Shown piece after piece: positions 26,005 through 34,288 of a stretch of DNA of 64,000 bases; positions within the stretch are counted from its first letter, which is position 1; each line of letters begins with the position of its first letter. Made by a program: the position numbers and the translations under genes. A model generated the notes under the pieces. It did not search any database, was not told where the DNA came from, and worked only from the letters and a program-made list of their open reading frames with translations. The stretch comes from Thalassotalea sp. G2M2-11 (lineage in GTDB: Bacteria; Pseudomonadota; Gammaproteobacteria; Enterobacterales; Alteromonadaceae), in NCBI RefSeq assembly GCF_017168195.1, contig NZ_JADNYL010000001.1, forward strand, positions 558,001 to 622,000, read 5' to 3'.

Positions 26005-27065
26005 GAGCGGCCTTTTGTATCGATTAACTTATCTTGTTGTAACTGACAGTAATTTTTTCCTTCACATGAAAGCGTGGCTTTCTTGCCAAAAAAGATCGGT
26101 TTGTTATATAAGCCATGGCCAATATAAGGATAATAATAAACAGGAATTGACACGCGCTCAGCATAGTTCTCAAGTACCGCTTTATAGATTAAGCGCTCTG
26201 CATCATTAGCGTCAAGGGGGTGAAACTGTCCAAAAATAACGCCTGCGGCATTTAAATTATCGGCATATTCGAGTTGATGTAATACTCTGTCGATTTTACG
26301 ATAGCCCTCATTTACATCTTCTAGCACGAGAATTTTTCCACTCAGGTCGGCTTGATATCGAGTGCCCATTGTTGCTTGGAATAAGGTTAAGTTGCCTCCT
26401 CTAAGCTCTCCTTCAACACCATGTTTGGCCGCCTCATTAAGGGGGAGTAATCGCTTATAGTGCACGCCGTTAAATAGTGCCTGATGTAAGTCAGCTATGG
26501 TTTCACGGCCATTGCTACTATCCCCTTTTTCAGGTGCATGCTTTGGTTTCAGGTTGTTTAACTCATCAACTTCGTGGTTGTAGGCAGCGACAATACCATG
26601 CACGGATGGCCACCCTAAGCTGTTGTTAAGAAAATGGTGGATGGCAGTCACATCACTGTAACCTATGATGGGTTTAGTGGGCAGGTCACTCAGCTCTGTT
26701 TTGTGTTTTTCTAGTGCCGGTAATAAATTGAGGGCGCCTGCACCACCACGAATAAACCAAACAACATCACTGTCGGGCGCTTTAAGTGCATTGAGAAATG
26801 ACTGGATACGGTTATCGTCTAGGTTGACATAGCCAAGATCTGAAACGGTCTGATCAAAATAACGGGTTTTTACTGTCATACCTAAAGATTCTAAGTTCTT
26901 TTTCAGTGGCGCTACTTTAGTTTCATCATAGGAGCTTGACACCGTAATCAAATCAACGGTGATTGGATAATATGGAGAATTGACTTTATTTTTTACTACC
27001 GAGGCACAACTGATCAATGGTAACGATAACGCAGCAAAGAGTATTATTTTCAAGTTTTTCATCAT
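26001..27065 (-). CDS. S66 LD-carboxypeptidase-like lipoprotein
   Basis: 354 residues, about 50 longer than E. coli LdcA at the N-terminus, where a lipoprotein signal with lipobox LISC (Cys20) is visible. S66 features: catalytic serine in IIGYSDVTA (Ser137), glutamate in LVLEDVNEGYRKID, and histidines in FGQFHPLD and YIGHGLYNKP. Classical LdcA is cytoplasmic and trims the terminal D-Ala of tetrapeptides, so a lipid-anchored exported form is unusual. It is coupled to the AmiD-like gene and divergent from an M14 carboxypeptidase gene, suggesting extracytoplasmic breakdown of peptidoglycan peptides. Confidence 0.88.
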   Translation of the reverse strand: MMKNLKIILFAALSLPLISCASVVKNKVNSPYYPITVDLITVSSSYDETKVAPLKKNLESLGMTVKTRYFDQTVSDLGYVNLDDNRIQSFLNALKAPDSDVVWFIRGGAGALNLLPALEKHKTELSDLPTKPIIGYSDVTAIHHFLNNSLGWPSVHGIVAAYNHEVDELNNLKPKHAPEKGDSSNGRETIADLHQALFNGVHYKRLLPLNEAAKHGVEGELRGGNLTLFQATMGTRYQADLSGKILVLEDVNEGYRKIDRVLHQLEYADNLNAAGVIFGQFHPLDANDAERLIYKAVLENYAERVSIPVYYYPYIGHGLYNKPIFFGKKATLSCEGKNYCQLQQDKLIDTKGRS

Positions 27066-27202
27066 CTCATCTCCTCTAACTTATCCAAATAGTATTGCTA
27101 AGGAATAATTATTGTTTAAATGTTATTTTGTTTGGAATATTTTATTTATATCATGTTTATGCTTAAATGTGAGGAAATAATTTTTATTTATAGGTTTAGG
27201 CA

Positions 27203-28603
27203 ATGATCCGATGCTTACGTTTTACTCATTTTTTATTTTGCTTGTTACTGATAAATTTCAGCAGTTATGCCGCGATTGGCAATGCTGATTCACTTGCACA
27301 ACTAAAACAGCAGTACCTGAACATTCAGCAAGCTAACTTAGACAAGCCGACCATCTACCCCAATGATATTTACCCCTTGATAGAAAAGCTTAAGCAAAAC
27401 AAGCGTTTTACTGTGGTTAAAGCCGGTACCAGTTATTTAGGGAAACCGATTTATCACATCACGGTGGGTAATGGTCCGAGAAAGGTATTTATGTGGTCGC
27501 AAATGCATGGCGATGAACCGACCGCAACGGGCAGTTTATTTGATTTTATTAACTATATTGATGCGCCAGAGAATCAAGCTTGGTTTAACCGCTGGAAAGA
27601 GCAATTAACCATTCATATGGTACCTATGGTGAATCCTGACGGTGCCAAATTAAGGCAGCGTTTTAATGCGCAGGGTATAGATATCAATCGTGATGCCAAA
27701 CGACTACAAACTCCTGAAGGGCGGATGTTGAATCAGTTAGCGGATCAAATTAAACCTGAATTTGGTTTTAATTTACACGATCAAGGACGTTTTTATAGTG
27801 TCGGAACAACAGAAAACCCAGCAACCATCTCGGTATTAGCCCCAGCATTTAATGATGCAAAAGATATCAGTGGCAGCCGAAAAAGTGCCATGCAACTGAT
27901 TGGTTTGATCAATGAATCTATTCAACAACTTTATCCTAATCATGTGGGTCGTTATGACGATACATACTCGTATCGCGCCTTTGGCGACTTGTTCTCAAGT
28001 AAAGGCATCGCAACCACGTTAATTGAATCGGGTGGTCATCATGATGATCCTCACCGGCAGGTTGCCCGTTGGTTAACTTTTATGTCTTTGGTGCAATCTA
28101 TCGATATTATCAAGGATAAGCGTTATGAAAATGAGAGCTTGGCTAAGCATGATGCGATCCCAATGAATAAGAGCCGAGGTTTAGTTGATTTACTGCTGAA
28201 AAATGTCACAGTCAATAATGATTATCTGATTGATATGTCGATTTATTTAGGGCGAGATTTTAATCAGGGGAAAGTGTCTGAAATTGGTGATATCAGCCAT
28301 GGCGTTGCGTATATGACTGTCGATATGAGTGATTATCAGCTGTTAGCTCCTAAGGCATATACAGTCACTAAGCCGCTAACATTGACCGATACAACCTATA
28401 AACAGTTGCTACAAAAAGGCTATAACTATTTTGTTGATAAACAGAGCTTGCTGACAATTGAAACTGATTTACCAGTTATCACAAAAAAACGGCAATCGAT
28501 GCCTGAAGTACCACAGCGCGGGCAGGCGGCGAGTTTTATTTTTACCCAAGAGGGTAAGCCCAAGCTAGCAATTATTGGTAAGGCAAACATTGCACTCGAT
28601 TAA
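27203..28603 (+). CDS. Secreted M14 zinc carboxypeptidase
   Basis: 466 residues with a signal peptide (about 1-23, ending SSYA). M14 motifs: zinc ligands in QMHGDEPT (HxxE) and FNLHDQG, substrate residues in INRDAKR, and catalytic glutamate in TTLIESGGH. An accessory C-terminal region of about 150 residues is not recognised. Some M14 enzymes (MpaA type) cut the gamma-D-Glu-mDAP bond of murein tripeptides. Its position next to an amidase and an LD-carboxypeptidase makes a peptidoglycan peptide a plausible substrate (inference). A terminator follows. Confidence 0.87.
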   Translation: MIRCLRFTHFLFCLLLINFSSYAAIGNADSLAQLKQQYLNIQQANLDKPTIYPNDIYPLIEKLKQNKRFTVVKAGTSYLGKPIYHITVGNGPRKVFMWSQMHGDEPTATGSLFDFINYIDAPENQAWFNRWKEQLTIHMVPMVNPDGAKLRQRFNAQGIDINRDAKRLQTPEGRMLNQLADQIKPEFGFNLHDQGRFYSVGTTENPATISVLAPAFNDAKDISGSRKSAMQLIGLINESIQQLYPNHVGRYDDTYSYRAFGDLFSSKGIATTLIESGGHHDDPHRQVARWLTFMSLVQSIDIIKDKRYENESLAKHDAIPMNKSRGLVDLLLKNVTVNNDYLIDMSIYLGRDFNQGKVSEIGDISHGVAYMTVDMSDYQLLAPKAYTVTKPLTLTDTTYKQLLQKGYNYFVDKQSLLTIETDLPVITKKRQSMPEVPQRGQAASFIFTQEGKPKLAIIGKANIALD

Positions 28604-28615
28604 TGCGATTAAGCT

Positions 28616-28642
28616 AAAATGCCCTTATTACAAGGGCATTTT
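28616..28642. terminator. Bidirectional terminator
   Basis: AAAATGCCCTT / AAGGGCATTTT stem with a 5-nt loop and T-run, between the convergent M14 and amylase genes. Confidence 0.85.
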
Positions 28643-28684
28643 TCTTTTAAATAGCCAATTGCATGTCAAACCAGTTAATCAAGA

Positions 28685-30469
28685 CTAGTGGCGATAAATA
28701 GCAAACGATAAACCCGCAAGTTGTAGCTGACCATTTGCCGTTAATTGTGAATGTTCTGAGGGCGACTGAGCAGATTGAGTGATTAATTGATAGTGACCAT
28801 CAAGTTCAAGTGTCGCTGATTGTGTGCTTGTTGAGGTATTGAAGGCGATGAGATAGTCGCCGTGCTCATCTTTTTTGTTAATCACTAATAAGCCCGATTG
28901 CTCACTGCTATAAACTAATGTTTGTTTACCATGTTTGAGAGTTGGATGTTGATGGTAAGTACTCGCTAACTTTGCGAAATATTGATACAAGGGGTGCTGT
29001 TGATTAAAGTTGTCATCAGCCGTACTACCATTGCTAAGTAACAAGGCTTGTTGGTTATGGTTAACGACTTTTGATGGCATCATATCTTGGCGAGCATTAT
29101 GATTATTAGCATTGCCAATAAAACCTTGTTCGTCTCCATAATAAATCACAGGTACACCACGCACATAGAAAGTGATCGCACTGGCCAGTTTGAAACGTTG
29201 GGCTATTTCTTGGCTGGAAAACTGCTTTTGCTTGCTGAGTAAGTAAGCAAAGCGCCCCATGTCGTGATTCCCTGTAAAATTGAGCAGTTGATTGGCGTTT
29301 TGATATAAAGCGTCTTGGGCAAACAGTTGCTCAAATACTTGGCTGGGTTTTGCTTCTATCAGGGTTTGATAAAGGGCAGACTGTAAGCCAAAATCGAGTA
29401 CTGAAGGCAACTTACCTTCAGTAGTGAATTTACTGAGCTCGATTGGATCAAAGCTATATACTTCACCAAACATAAAGAAGTTATTAATGCCTTGTTGTTC
29501 AGCGTGCTGTTGTAATGCGGGGGCAAATTGTTGCCAAAACTCAATATTAACGTGCTTTACTGTGTCAATGCGAAAGCCATCGGGTTTAAACTCCGAAATG
29601 ATGTGTTTATAAATATCAATCATGCCGTTGACGACAGTCGGTGATTCAGTATTGATATCATCTAAGCCAAAAAAGTCGCCATTAAGTGAATTTTCCCCTT
29701 CAAAAGTGGAATCACCTTGGTTGTGATAATGCACAGGGTCATTAAGCCAAGAGGGTGATTTTAGTGCTTCGTTACCCGCTTGGATCACGGTTTGATAGTG
29801 TTTGCCTTGGGCTTTTTCGGCTAATGAAATATAAGGGCAGGGTTCACCACTTTCTGACCAACCAGAGCCATCTTCCCCATGACATTCTTTGTATTTGATC
29901 ACATCAGCAGTGTGGTTCGTGATGATATCAAAAAATATTTTGATGTTTCTTTGATGTGCTTGAGTAATTAATTGCTTAAGATCGTCATTGCTGCCGATGT
30001 GGGGATCAATTTCGGTGAAATCTAACACCCAATAGCCGTGATAACCTGAAATATTTCCTTGAACCGCTTGGTTTCTCAAAATAGGTGTTAGCCAAATACT
30101 GGTGATACCCAGTTGCTCAAGATAGGGTAGTTTGTTGGTTAACCCCGTTAAATCACCACCGTGAAACGCCATTTCATTGCTTGGGTCAAAACCGCCATAA
30201 GAAATAGGAATGTCGATTGCCCCTAGATCGTTTTTGCTATCACCGTTACTGAAGCGATCCGGTAAGACAAAATAGAATACTTCATCTTCAATTGGTCGTT
30301 GCTGATAGGGGGCTAATTCACTTGCTATCACAGACTTAACAGTAGAAGAAACGTCAGCTTGTGAACTGCTTTGCTGCTTGCAGCCAAGGGTTATTGCTAA
30401 TGTAGTTAACAACAATAAGCCGTTAATAGTGGTGCGATGTAATTGTGTGATGCGTGCAAGTGAGATCAT
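28685..30469 (-). CDS. GH13 alpha-amylase, lipoprotein
   Basis: 594 residues from the ATG at 30469. The longer frame to 30595 would run through two operators, so it is rejected. Lipobox in AITLGCKQQ (about residue 30). GH13 blocks: DIITNHTAD, GFRIDTVKHVN (Asp nucleophile), FMFGEVYSFDP (Glu acid/base), FTGNHDMGRF (Asp stabiliser); C-terminal beta-domain. An extracytoplasmic amylase for starch or long maltodextrins. It is divergent from the cytoplasmic GH13 gene at 30704, and two TACGTA operators lie in the shared gap. Confidence 0.91.
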   Translation of the reverse strand: MISLARITQLHRTTINGLLLLTTLAITLGCKQQSSSQADVSSTVKSVIASELAPYQQRPIEDEVFYFVLPDRFSNGDSKNDLGAIDIPISYGGFDPSNEMAFHGGDLTGLTNKLPYLEQLGITSIWLTPILRNQAVQGNISGYHGYWVLDFTEIDPHIGSNDDLKQLITQAHQRNIKIFFDIITNHTADVIKYKECHGEDGSGWSESGEPCPYISLAEKAQGKHYQTVIQAGNEALKSPSWLNDPVHYHNQGDSTFEGENSLNGDFFGLDDINTESPTVVNGMIDIYKHIISEFKPDGFRIDTVKHVNIEFWQQFAPALQQHAEQQGINNFFMFGEVYSFDPIELSKFTTEGKLPSVLDFGLQSALYQTLIEAKPSQVFEQLFAQDALYQNANQLLNFTGNHDMGRFAYLLSKQKQFSSQEIAQRFKLASAITFYVRGVPVIYYGDEQGFIGNANNHNARQDMMPSKVVNHNQQALLLSNGSTADDNFNQQHPLYQYFAKLASTYHQHPTLKHGKQTLVYSSEQSGLLVINKKDEHGDYLIAFNTSTSTQSATLELDGHYQLITQSAQSPSEHSQLTANGQLQLAGLSFAIYRH

Positions 30470-30534
30470 AAACAAATTATCAGTAAATTTTAGTTCTCTT
30501 GATAGTACAAATATCAAATTAACAAGTATAAAAA

Positions 30535-30550
30535 TTACATACGTATGCAT
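30535..30550. promoter_or_regulatory. Maltodextrin operator candidate, amylase-proximal
   Basis: TTACATACGTATGCAT, TACGTA-centred, 66 bp before the amylase start. This is the same offset as the operator-to-start distance of the GH97 gene. Confidence 0.72.
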
Positions 30551-30573
30551 AAGCTTTTCGGCTCTATTTTGCC

Positions 30574-30589
30574 ATGCATACGTATGCAG
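30574..30589. promoter_or_regulatory. Maltodextrin operator candidate, glucosidase side
   Basis: ATGCATACGTATGCAG containing the perfect 14-bp palindrome TGCATACGTATGCA; 39 bp from the neighbouring copy and 114 bp before the GH13 glucosidase start. Confidence 0.78.
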
Positions 30590-30703
30590 TGCCATTGCAC
30601 TATATCAGGGGGCTACTTATGCTTACTAGCGTCATTAGTTAGTGTGACACAATTATTTGTTAGTCGGTAAAGGTGTGAATTTTTACTGGCAACACTCATA
30701 GAT

Positions 30704-32356
30704 ATGAATTGGACTAGTATGGAAATTCAACCTTGGTGGCGTGGCGCCGTTATTTATCAGATTTATCCTCGCAGTTTCATGGATGCCAATAACGATGGTA
30801 TTGGTGATCTTGCTGGCATTATCACTAAGTTGCCTTATGTGAAAAGCTTAGGCGTTGACGCCATTTGGATTTCACCATTTTTCAAATCGCCGATGAAAGA
30901 CTTTGGCTATGATATCAGTGGTTACCGTGAAATCGATCCTATGTTTGGCAATATAGATGATTTCGATTCATTGATGGAAAATGCAAAAACACTCAATTTA
31001 AAAGTGATTATTGATCAAGTGTTAAGTCATACCTCAGATCAGCATCCTTGGTTTATTGAAAGTAGAGAAGATAAAACCAATGATAAAGCGGATTGGTATG
31101 TATGGGCCGATGCCAATGAAGATGGCACACCGCCGAACAATTGGTTATCTATTTTTGGTGGTTGTGCATGGCAGTGGGAACCGCGTCGCCAGCAATATTA
31201 TTTACATAATTTCTTAACTTCTCAGCCTGATTTAAACTTTCACAACCCACAAGTGCGCAAGGCTGTGCTTGATAATGTCAAGTTCTGGTTAGATAAAGGG
31301 GTGGATGGCTTCCGTTTAGATGCGATTAATTTTTGTTTTCATGATAAACAATTACGTGATAACCCAGCTAAAGCGCCTGAAGATCGCCAAGGTCGAGGGT
31401 TCAGTGAAGACAATCCTTACGCATTTCAGTATCACTATTACAATAATACTCAGCCAGAAAATATTGCTTTTATGGAAGAGATCCGCGCTTTGATGGATCA
31501 ATATCCAGGCGTGGTTACCTTAGGTGAAATATCGTCTGAAGATTCATTACAGACCATGGCTGAATACACCCAAGGGGATAAGCGCTTACATATGGCGTAT
31601 AGCTTTGAATTATTAACGCCAGATGGTAGCCCTCAATATATTCGTCAAACTGTGGAAGCATTAGAAGGCAAATTGGCGGATGGTTGGCCTTGTTGGGCAA
31701 TTGGCAATCATGATGTGACTCGTGTTGCTTCTCGTTGGGCTTCAGCACAAACCAGAGATCAACAAAGTAAAATGTTTAACGCTTTACTTGCTTCATTACG
31801 CGGCAGTGTTTGTAGTTACCAAGGGGAAGAGCTGGGGTTAGAGGAAGCGGATATTGCTTTTGAAGACTTACAAGATCCATACGGTATTACCTTCTGGCCT
31901 ACCTTTAAAGGACGTGATGGTTGTCGTACCCCAATGCCATGGCAACGTGATGAAATGCATGGTGGCTTTTCTAACGGTGAACATTCGTGGTTACCCGTGA
32001 GTGAGCAACATAAAGCAAAAGCGGTTGCTGTGCAGGAACAAGACAACAACTCAGTGCTAAGTGCTTATCGCATGTTTATGCAGTGGCGTAAGACACAGCC
32101 AAGTTTACAGTATGGCGATATTAACTTTGTCGCAAGTGATGATGAAAAGCTGGTATTTACGCGTCAATACCAAGATCAACGCTTGTTAGTTATTGCTAAC
32201 TTTAGCGAACAACCGATTAGTTATGAGATAAATGCAACAGATGTTCAAGTGTTAACAGGACATGGTTTTACTGCACCCGATATTCACTTCCAAGGTGAAA
32301 CGTCAGAAATCAAGCTAGCAGCATATCAAATTGCTTATTTAACGCTAGCCAATTAA
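30704..32356 (+). CDS. Cytoplasmic GH13 alpha-glucosidase
   Basis: 550 residues, no signal peptide. Starts at ATG 30704 (ATG 30719 is an alternative five codons later; neither has a strong Shine-Dalgarno). Typical oligo-1,6-glucosidase/alpha-glucosidase opening WWRGAVIYQIYPRSFMDANNDGIGD. Catalytic blocks GFRLDAINF (Asp nucleophile), TLGEISSED (Glu acid/base) and IGNHDVTR (Asp stabiliser). It would finish hydrolysis of imported maltose and short maltodextrins to glucose. Transcribed divergently from the lipoprotein amylase with shared operators. Confidence 0.92.
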   Translation: MNWTSMEIQPWWRGAVIYQIYPRSFMDANNDGIGDLAGIITKLPYVKSLGVDAIWISPFFKSPMKDFGYDISGYREIDPMFGNIDDFDSLMENAKTLNLKVIIDQVLSHTSDQHPWFIESREDKTNDKADWYVWADANEDGTPPNNWLSIFGGCAWQWEPRRQQYYLHNFLTSQPDLNFHNPQVRKAVLDNVKFWLDKGVDGFRLDAINFCFHDKQLRDNPAKAPEDRQGRGFSEDNPYAFQYHYYNNTQPENIAFMEEIRALMDQYPGVVTLGEISSEDSLQTMAEYTQGDKRLHMAYSFELLTPDGSPQYIRQTVEALEGKLADGWPCWAIGNHDVTRVASRWASAQTRDQQSKMFNALLASLRGSVCSYQGEELGLEEADIAFEDLQDPYGITFWPTFKGRDGCRTPMPWQRDEMHGGFSNGEHSWLPVSEQHKAKAVAVQEQDNNSVLSAYRMFMQWRKTQPSLQYGDINFVASDDEKLVFTRQYQDQRLLVIANFSEQPISYEINATDVQVLTGHGFTAPDIHFQGETSEIKLAAYQIAYLTLAN

Positions 32357-32395
32357 CTCAAACAATTCTTTAGGCCAATACGCCCTTGAGGACAT

Positions 32396-32429
32396 AAAAC
32401 CATCTTGCTATCAAAGTAAGATGGTTTTT
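32396..32429. terminator. Bidirectional terminator
   Basis: AAAACCATCTT / AAGATGGTTTTT stem, ending 2 bp before the stop codon of the convergent DUF1697 gene. Confidence 0.85.
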
Positions 32430-32431
32430 AT

Positions 32432-32950
32432 TTAAGCTGTATCAGTTAATGCCTTTAGTTTTTCGACGGTATTTAAGTTTCTTACCGTTGTGCTAACGCC
32501 AAGATAGTCTTCCAATTTAGCGGCTAATTTTGAGCGACCAATGCCGTTGGGAGCATGTAGGTATAATACCTTATCTACTAATAAAAATTCTTCACCGTTG
32601 GTAGCAAGATCAGTCGCTTTGTCCTCATTGAAGCTAGGTGTTTGTTGGCAGAAGTAAAATTGTACTGTATTACCGGCAAAGCTTGAATAGGGATTATTAG
32701 TGATGCTTTGCGACAGTGCATCAGTGGTTAACGGCATAATTTTAGGCGTAAAGCCAAATTGCTGCGCGATGCGTTGCCCAATTAAGTCAATATCGACACT
32801 TGTTGCCTTGAGTACAACATTACCGCTTTGAATATAACTTTGTACTTGTTGATAGCCTAGTTCACTTAATAACGCTTTTAGTTCTTTCATCGGTAATTTA
32901 TTGTTACCGCCAACATTAATACCGCGAAATAACAGAATAAAGGTTTGCAT
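32432..32950 (-). CDS. DUF1697 family protein
   Basis: 172 residues. Opening TFILLFRGINVGGNNKLPMKEL and the motif YIQSGNVVLKA are characteristic of DUF1697, a family of small cytoplasmic proteins without known function. The C-terminal GRSKLAAKLEDYLGVSTTVRNLNTV stretch is also typical and intact. A single gene; the neighbours give no functional clue. Confidence 0.88.
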   Translation of the reverse strand: MQTFILLFRGINVGGNNKLPMKELKALLSELGYQQVQSYIQSGNVVLKATSVDIDLIGQRIAQQFGFTPKIMPLTTDALSQSITNNPYSSFAGNTVQFYFCQQTPSFNEDKATDLATNGEEFLLVDKVLYLHAPNGIGRSKLAAKLEDYLGVSTTVRNLNTVEKLKALTDTA

Positions 32951-33003
32951 GCTTGTCCTTAATTGATTGAAATTTTACTCGACGCATCGAGGTGAGAGGC
33001 CAG

Positions 33004-33759
33004 TCAGATCGCCTGTAATAATTGTTCAAACTTACCACTTTTTTTCATTGCTTTTAACTGCGTAGCTAATTGGTTTGCTAATTCTTGATGATAATTATGC
33101 ATATAACTAAAGAGTTTCAATGATGTTATGGCAGGATATTGTTGTTTGACCGCTCCTTTAAATAAGGCGCTATTTCTGGCTAATACCGCTTGCCCAGTGC
33201 TTTGACCAGTGATGGTCATATCTGCTCTGTCTCTAAACGTCATGTGAAATGCTTGTTCTGTCGAGTTAACTGGAATAAGTTGTTCGAGTTGCTCTTTTTG
33301 ATTTTCAATAAAAACAGTGCCTCTTTCGTATGCAATCCGATAGGGCTGAATGCTTTGCCAACCATTGATTTTGATATTTTTCGTGCTGAAGGCATACTGC
33401 TTGATGTCAAATAATTCTTCCTCCACCTTAATTAAGTTAGGGTAAATACTGGTTAATGATTGTATTCGAAAAGCAACGCCGTCTATTTTATTTACGTTTG
33501 CCCAAACCATACTCCGTTTATTGGGCAGGTGCACTAAGGTGAAACTGTATCCAAGCTGTTTGAACGCGTGCGTTAAAATAAGGTTTGCTTGCTTAAATAA
33601 GATTGAATTGACATTGTTGGTGCTGCCAAAAACGATATCGTTCGCGGATTTTTTTGCCAATATGGCTTGATTGTGCGCTTCTATGGAAAATGCCTGTGCA
33701 TGGCATGTAAAAGTCATCACAAATAAAAGAACAAGCTGTTTCATTTTGCTGGTAATCAT
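33004..33759 (-). CDS. Periplasmic substrate-binding-like protein (SBP_bac_3 type)
   Basis: 251 residues with a signal peptide (ending CHAQA). ATG at 33744 (MKQLVLLF) is an in-frame alternative start. The mature part has the two-lobed amino-acid-binding-protein pattern (FGSTNNVNSILFKQANLILTHAFKQLGY, PNKRSMVWANVNKIDG, YAFSTKN). No ABC permease or ATPase genes of that importer type are nearby. Such orphan proteins are frequent in Alteromonadales and their role is unknown. Similar orphans lie at 41713 and 58819. Confidence 0.8.
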   Translation of the reverse strand: MITSKMKQLVLLFVMTFTCHAQAFSIEAHNQAILAKKSANDIVFGSTNNVNSILFKQANLILTHAFKQLGYSFTLVHLPNKRSMVWANVNKIDGVAFRIQSLTSIYPNLIKVEEELFDIKQYAFSTKNIKINGWQSIQPYRIAYERGTVFIENQKEQLEQLIPVNSTEQAFHMTFRDRADMTITGQSTGQAVLARNSALFKGAVKQQYPAITSLKLFSYMHNYHQELANQLATQLKAMKKSGKFEQLLQAI

Positions 33760-33838
33760 CGTTTATCAAAGCGCTACCTTATTAATCATAGTGGTATCTG
33801 TGCCGAAGTTGCAACAATTTAAATGCCACACTGTGTCG

Positions 33839-33865
33839 ATAGTGAAACAGTGAAGAATTCACTAT
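33839..33865. promoter_or_regulatory. Dyad upstream of sigma-54 promoter (candidate activator site)
   Basis: AGTGAA-GAA-TTCACT (33849-33863) is a perfect dyad; an additional ATAGTGAA half-site lies at 33839-33846. It lies about 65 bp upstream of the -24/-12 element at 33920, a normal distance for an NtrC-type enhancer. Confidence 0.5.
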
Positions 33866-33919
33866 TTTGTTATTTTTAATTTTTCCTTTTTATATCAACA
33901 ATATAAAAAAAACTCTGTT

Positions 33920-33935
33920 TGGCATAATGCTTGTA
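33920..33935 (+). promoter_or_regulatory. Sigma-54 promoter candidate for the ABC operon
   Basis: TGGCATAATGCTTGTA matches TGGCAC-N5-TTGCA closely: the -24 TGGCA is complete and the -12 TTG is at correct spacing, with T instead of C after the G. The predicted start is near 33945, almost exactly where the MITE-like copy 2 begins. An NtrC-family regulator is encoded downstream of the operon. Confidence 0.55.
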
Positions 33936-33941
33936 TTTATC

Positions 33942-34258
33942 TAGGGCGTGTTGAACTTTCAAGTTTGTTTTTGCAGTAGTTTGTTGGAAATTTATACAAG
34001 GCAGTGCTTTTGATGTGTGGTTGTTCCACATGATAAAGCACTAAAGATTTTGTGCTCCTGCAAAATCACCTTACCCCACATCCATGTGGGGCAACATAGT
34101 AGAAATGACAACAAACGCTGCCTGAAAGGTTCGGTTAAAAGCGTTTTACTCTTTGTTGTGAGGAGATTTGCTTAGATGACTAAGCGTCATTGCTCACGCC
34201 GCGTTTAAAACGCTTTTATCTCGAACAAAAATTAAACAGCAAAGATCAACACGCCCTA
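33942..34258. mobile_element. MITE-like element, copy 2 (inverted)
   Basis: Same family as 19856-20122 in opposite orientation. TA flanks at 33942-33943 and 34257-34258. The body of 313 bp is 50 bp longer than copy 1 because of an internal segment with a CCCCACATCCATGTGGGG hairpin. The left terminal repeat has one changed stretch (GAACTTT for GATCTTT). It sits between the predicted sigma-54 start site and the adaptor gene, so it forms the 5' leader of the operon. Confidence 0.8.
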
Positions 34259-34288
34259 GTTACTGAATTAAGAGTGGTCAACAGAATT

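Noticed and set aside
30470-30595. N-terminal extension of the lipoprotein amylase
   Set aside because: It would encode across two operators and place a second hydrophobic stretch before a good lipoprotein signal that starts at 30469.
34190-34288. Upstream extension of the adaptor protein
   Set aside because: Most of the codons come from the MITE end (to 34256); the ATG at 34289 starts the normal short cytoplasmic stretch before the membrane helix.
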